A DNA stretch of 64,000 nt from Brevibacterium renqingii (GTDB lineage Bacteria; Actinomycetota; Actinomycetes; Actinomycetales; Brevibacteriaceae), in assembly GCF_017808105.1 (NCBI RefSeq), contig NZ_JADBHF010000004.1, positions 1-64,000 of the forward strand, read 5' to 3'. Within the stretch, counting starts at the first letter, position 1. The number at the start of each line of letters is the position of its first letter. The position numbers and the translations under genes are program-made. Below, one piece after another: positions 63,800 to 64,000 of this stretch. The notes under the pieces were generated by a model, which made no database searches, was not told where the DNA came from, and saw only the letters and a list, made by a program, of their open reading frames with translations.

Positions 63800-64000
63800 T
63801 CAGGACGTCTGTTCCCGTCCGCCGTCCGGGCGGTACATCGAGTGGCTGAAGTGCTCGGCGATGCCTTCGATGCCGGGACTGAGCGACGGACCTTCGCCCT
63901 CGGCGATGACGAAGGTCATCGTCAGGTCCGCATCGTGGGTGATCGACAGGTGGATGTTCGTCCCGCCGATCCGCCTGAAGTGCTCGAGCACGAGCCCGCG
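63800..64000 (-). CDS. acpS: Holo-[acyl-carrier-protein] synthase (3' part)
   Basis: The gene enters from beyond the right edge, and only the last 66 codons are present. HLSITHDADLTMTFVIAEGE is the C-terminal strand of AcpS (usual form HVSLTHD...AVAxVIAE). The remaining 30 residues are an extension. AcpS upstream of nnr is a common actinobacterial order. The start lies outside the window. Confidence 0.8.
   Translation of the reverse strand, partial: RGLVLEHFRRIGGTNIHLSITHDADLTMTFVIAEGEGPSLSPGIEGIAEHFSHSMYRPDGGREQTS

Overview
The window is a contiguous piece of a high-GC actinobacterial chromosome, most probably Brevibacterium or a close relative in the Micrococcales. Supporting signs are the tmRNA tag AKSNNRTDFALAA (from memory the tag listed for Brevibacterium linens, not checked), the gene order prfB-ftsE-ftsX-smpB-ssrA, an actinobacterial nnr-alr-tsaE-tsaB-rimI-tsaD cluster, a tad pilus locus of the actinobacterial type, and several genes that look leaderless. 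No rRNA or ordinary tRNA, phage, insertion sequence or CRISPR array was seen. About 92 percent of the sequence is coding.

Layout. 1-5.5 kb (minus strand): ssrA, smpB, an M23 peptidase with coiled coil, ftsX, ftsE and prfB, i.e. ribosome rescue plus the FtsEX division machine and its probable cell wall hydrolase partner. 5.6-11.8 kb (minus): a nitrite / nitric oxide module made of flavohemoprotein, a very large membrane-cupredoxin-NirK fusion that is split by a one-base frameshift, an NnrS-like membrane protein and a cysteine-containing ArsR-type regulator. 12.1-17 kb (plus): tadA-tadB-tadC, a small pilin-like gene and three TadE/TadG-like genes, followed at 17.1-20.9 kb by a stand-alone EccC/FtsK-type ATPase. 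21-33 kb: purine and pyrimidine nucleoside salvage. A plus-strand unit holds punA, a phosphohexomutase/phosphopentomutase-type gene and an unknown gene. A minus-strand operon holds a BMP-type nucleoside ABC importer, cdd, deoA and deoC.

33-41 kb: an ABC-F ATPase, a DksA/TraR zinc-finger protein, a membrane acyltransferase, a homocysteine S-methyltransferase and a class V aminotransferase. 39.6-44 kb: a gluconate unit, with gnd divergent from gntK-gntP and a GntR regulator coupled to ispE-rsmA. 46-52.4 kb: a THUMP-like methyltransferase, a mercaptopyruvate sulfurtransferase, an NlpC/P60 hydrolase, a GH3 (NagZ-like) lipoprotein and a glutamate-cysteine ligase family protein. 52.7-64 kb: the tRNA t6A cluster (tsaD, tsaB, tsaE, rimI) with alr, nnr, an M20 amidohydrolase and the 3' end of acpS. 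An iron-box-controlled heme oxygenase, an aldo/keto reductase and an SRPBCC gene lie between rimI and tsaD.

The most unusual items are the frameshifted membrane-cupredoxin-NirK fusion with its 34-bp operator-like palindrome, the orphan EccC-like ATPase beside the tad locus, the heme oxygenase control region (three 23-bp repeats, iron box, leader hairpin), and a recurring leaderless promoter layout (TANNNT followed 6-7 nt later by ATG/GTG). All functional names come from reading motifs. No database search was run.
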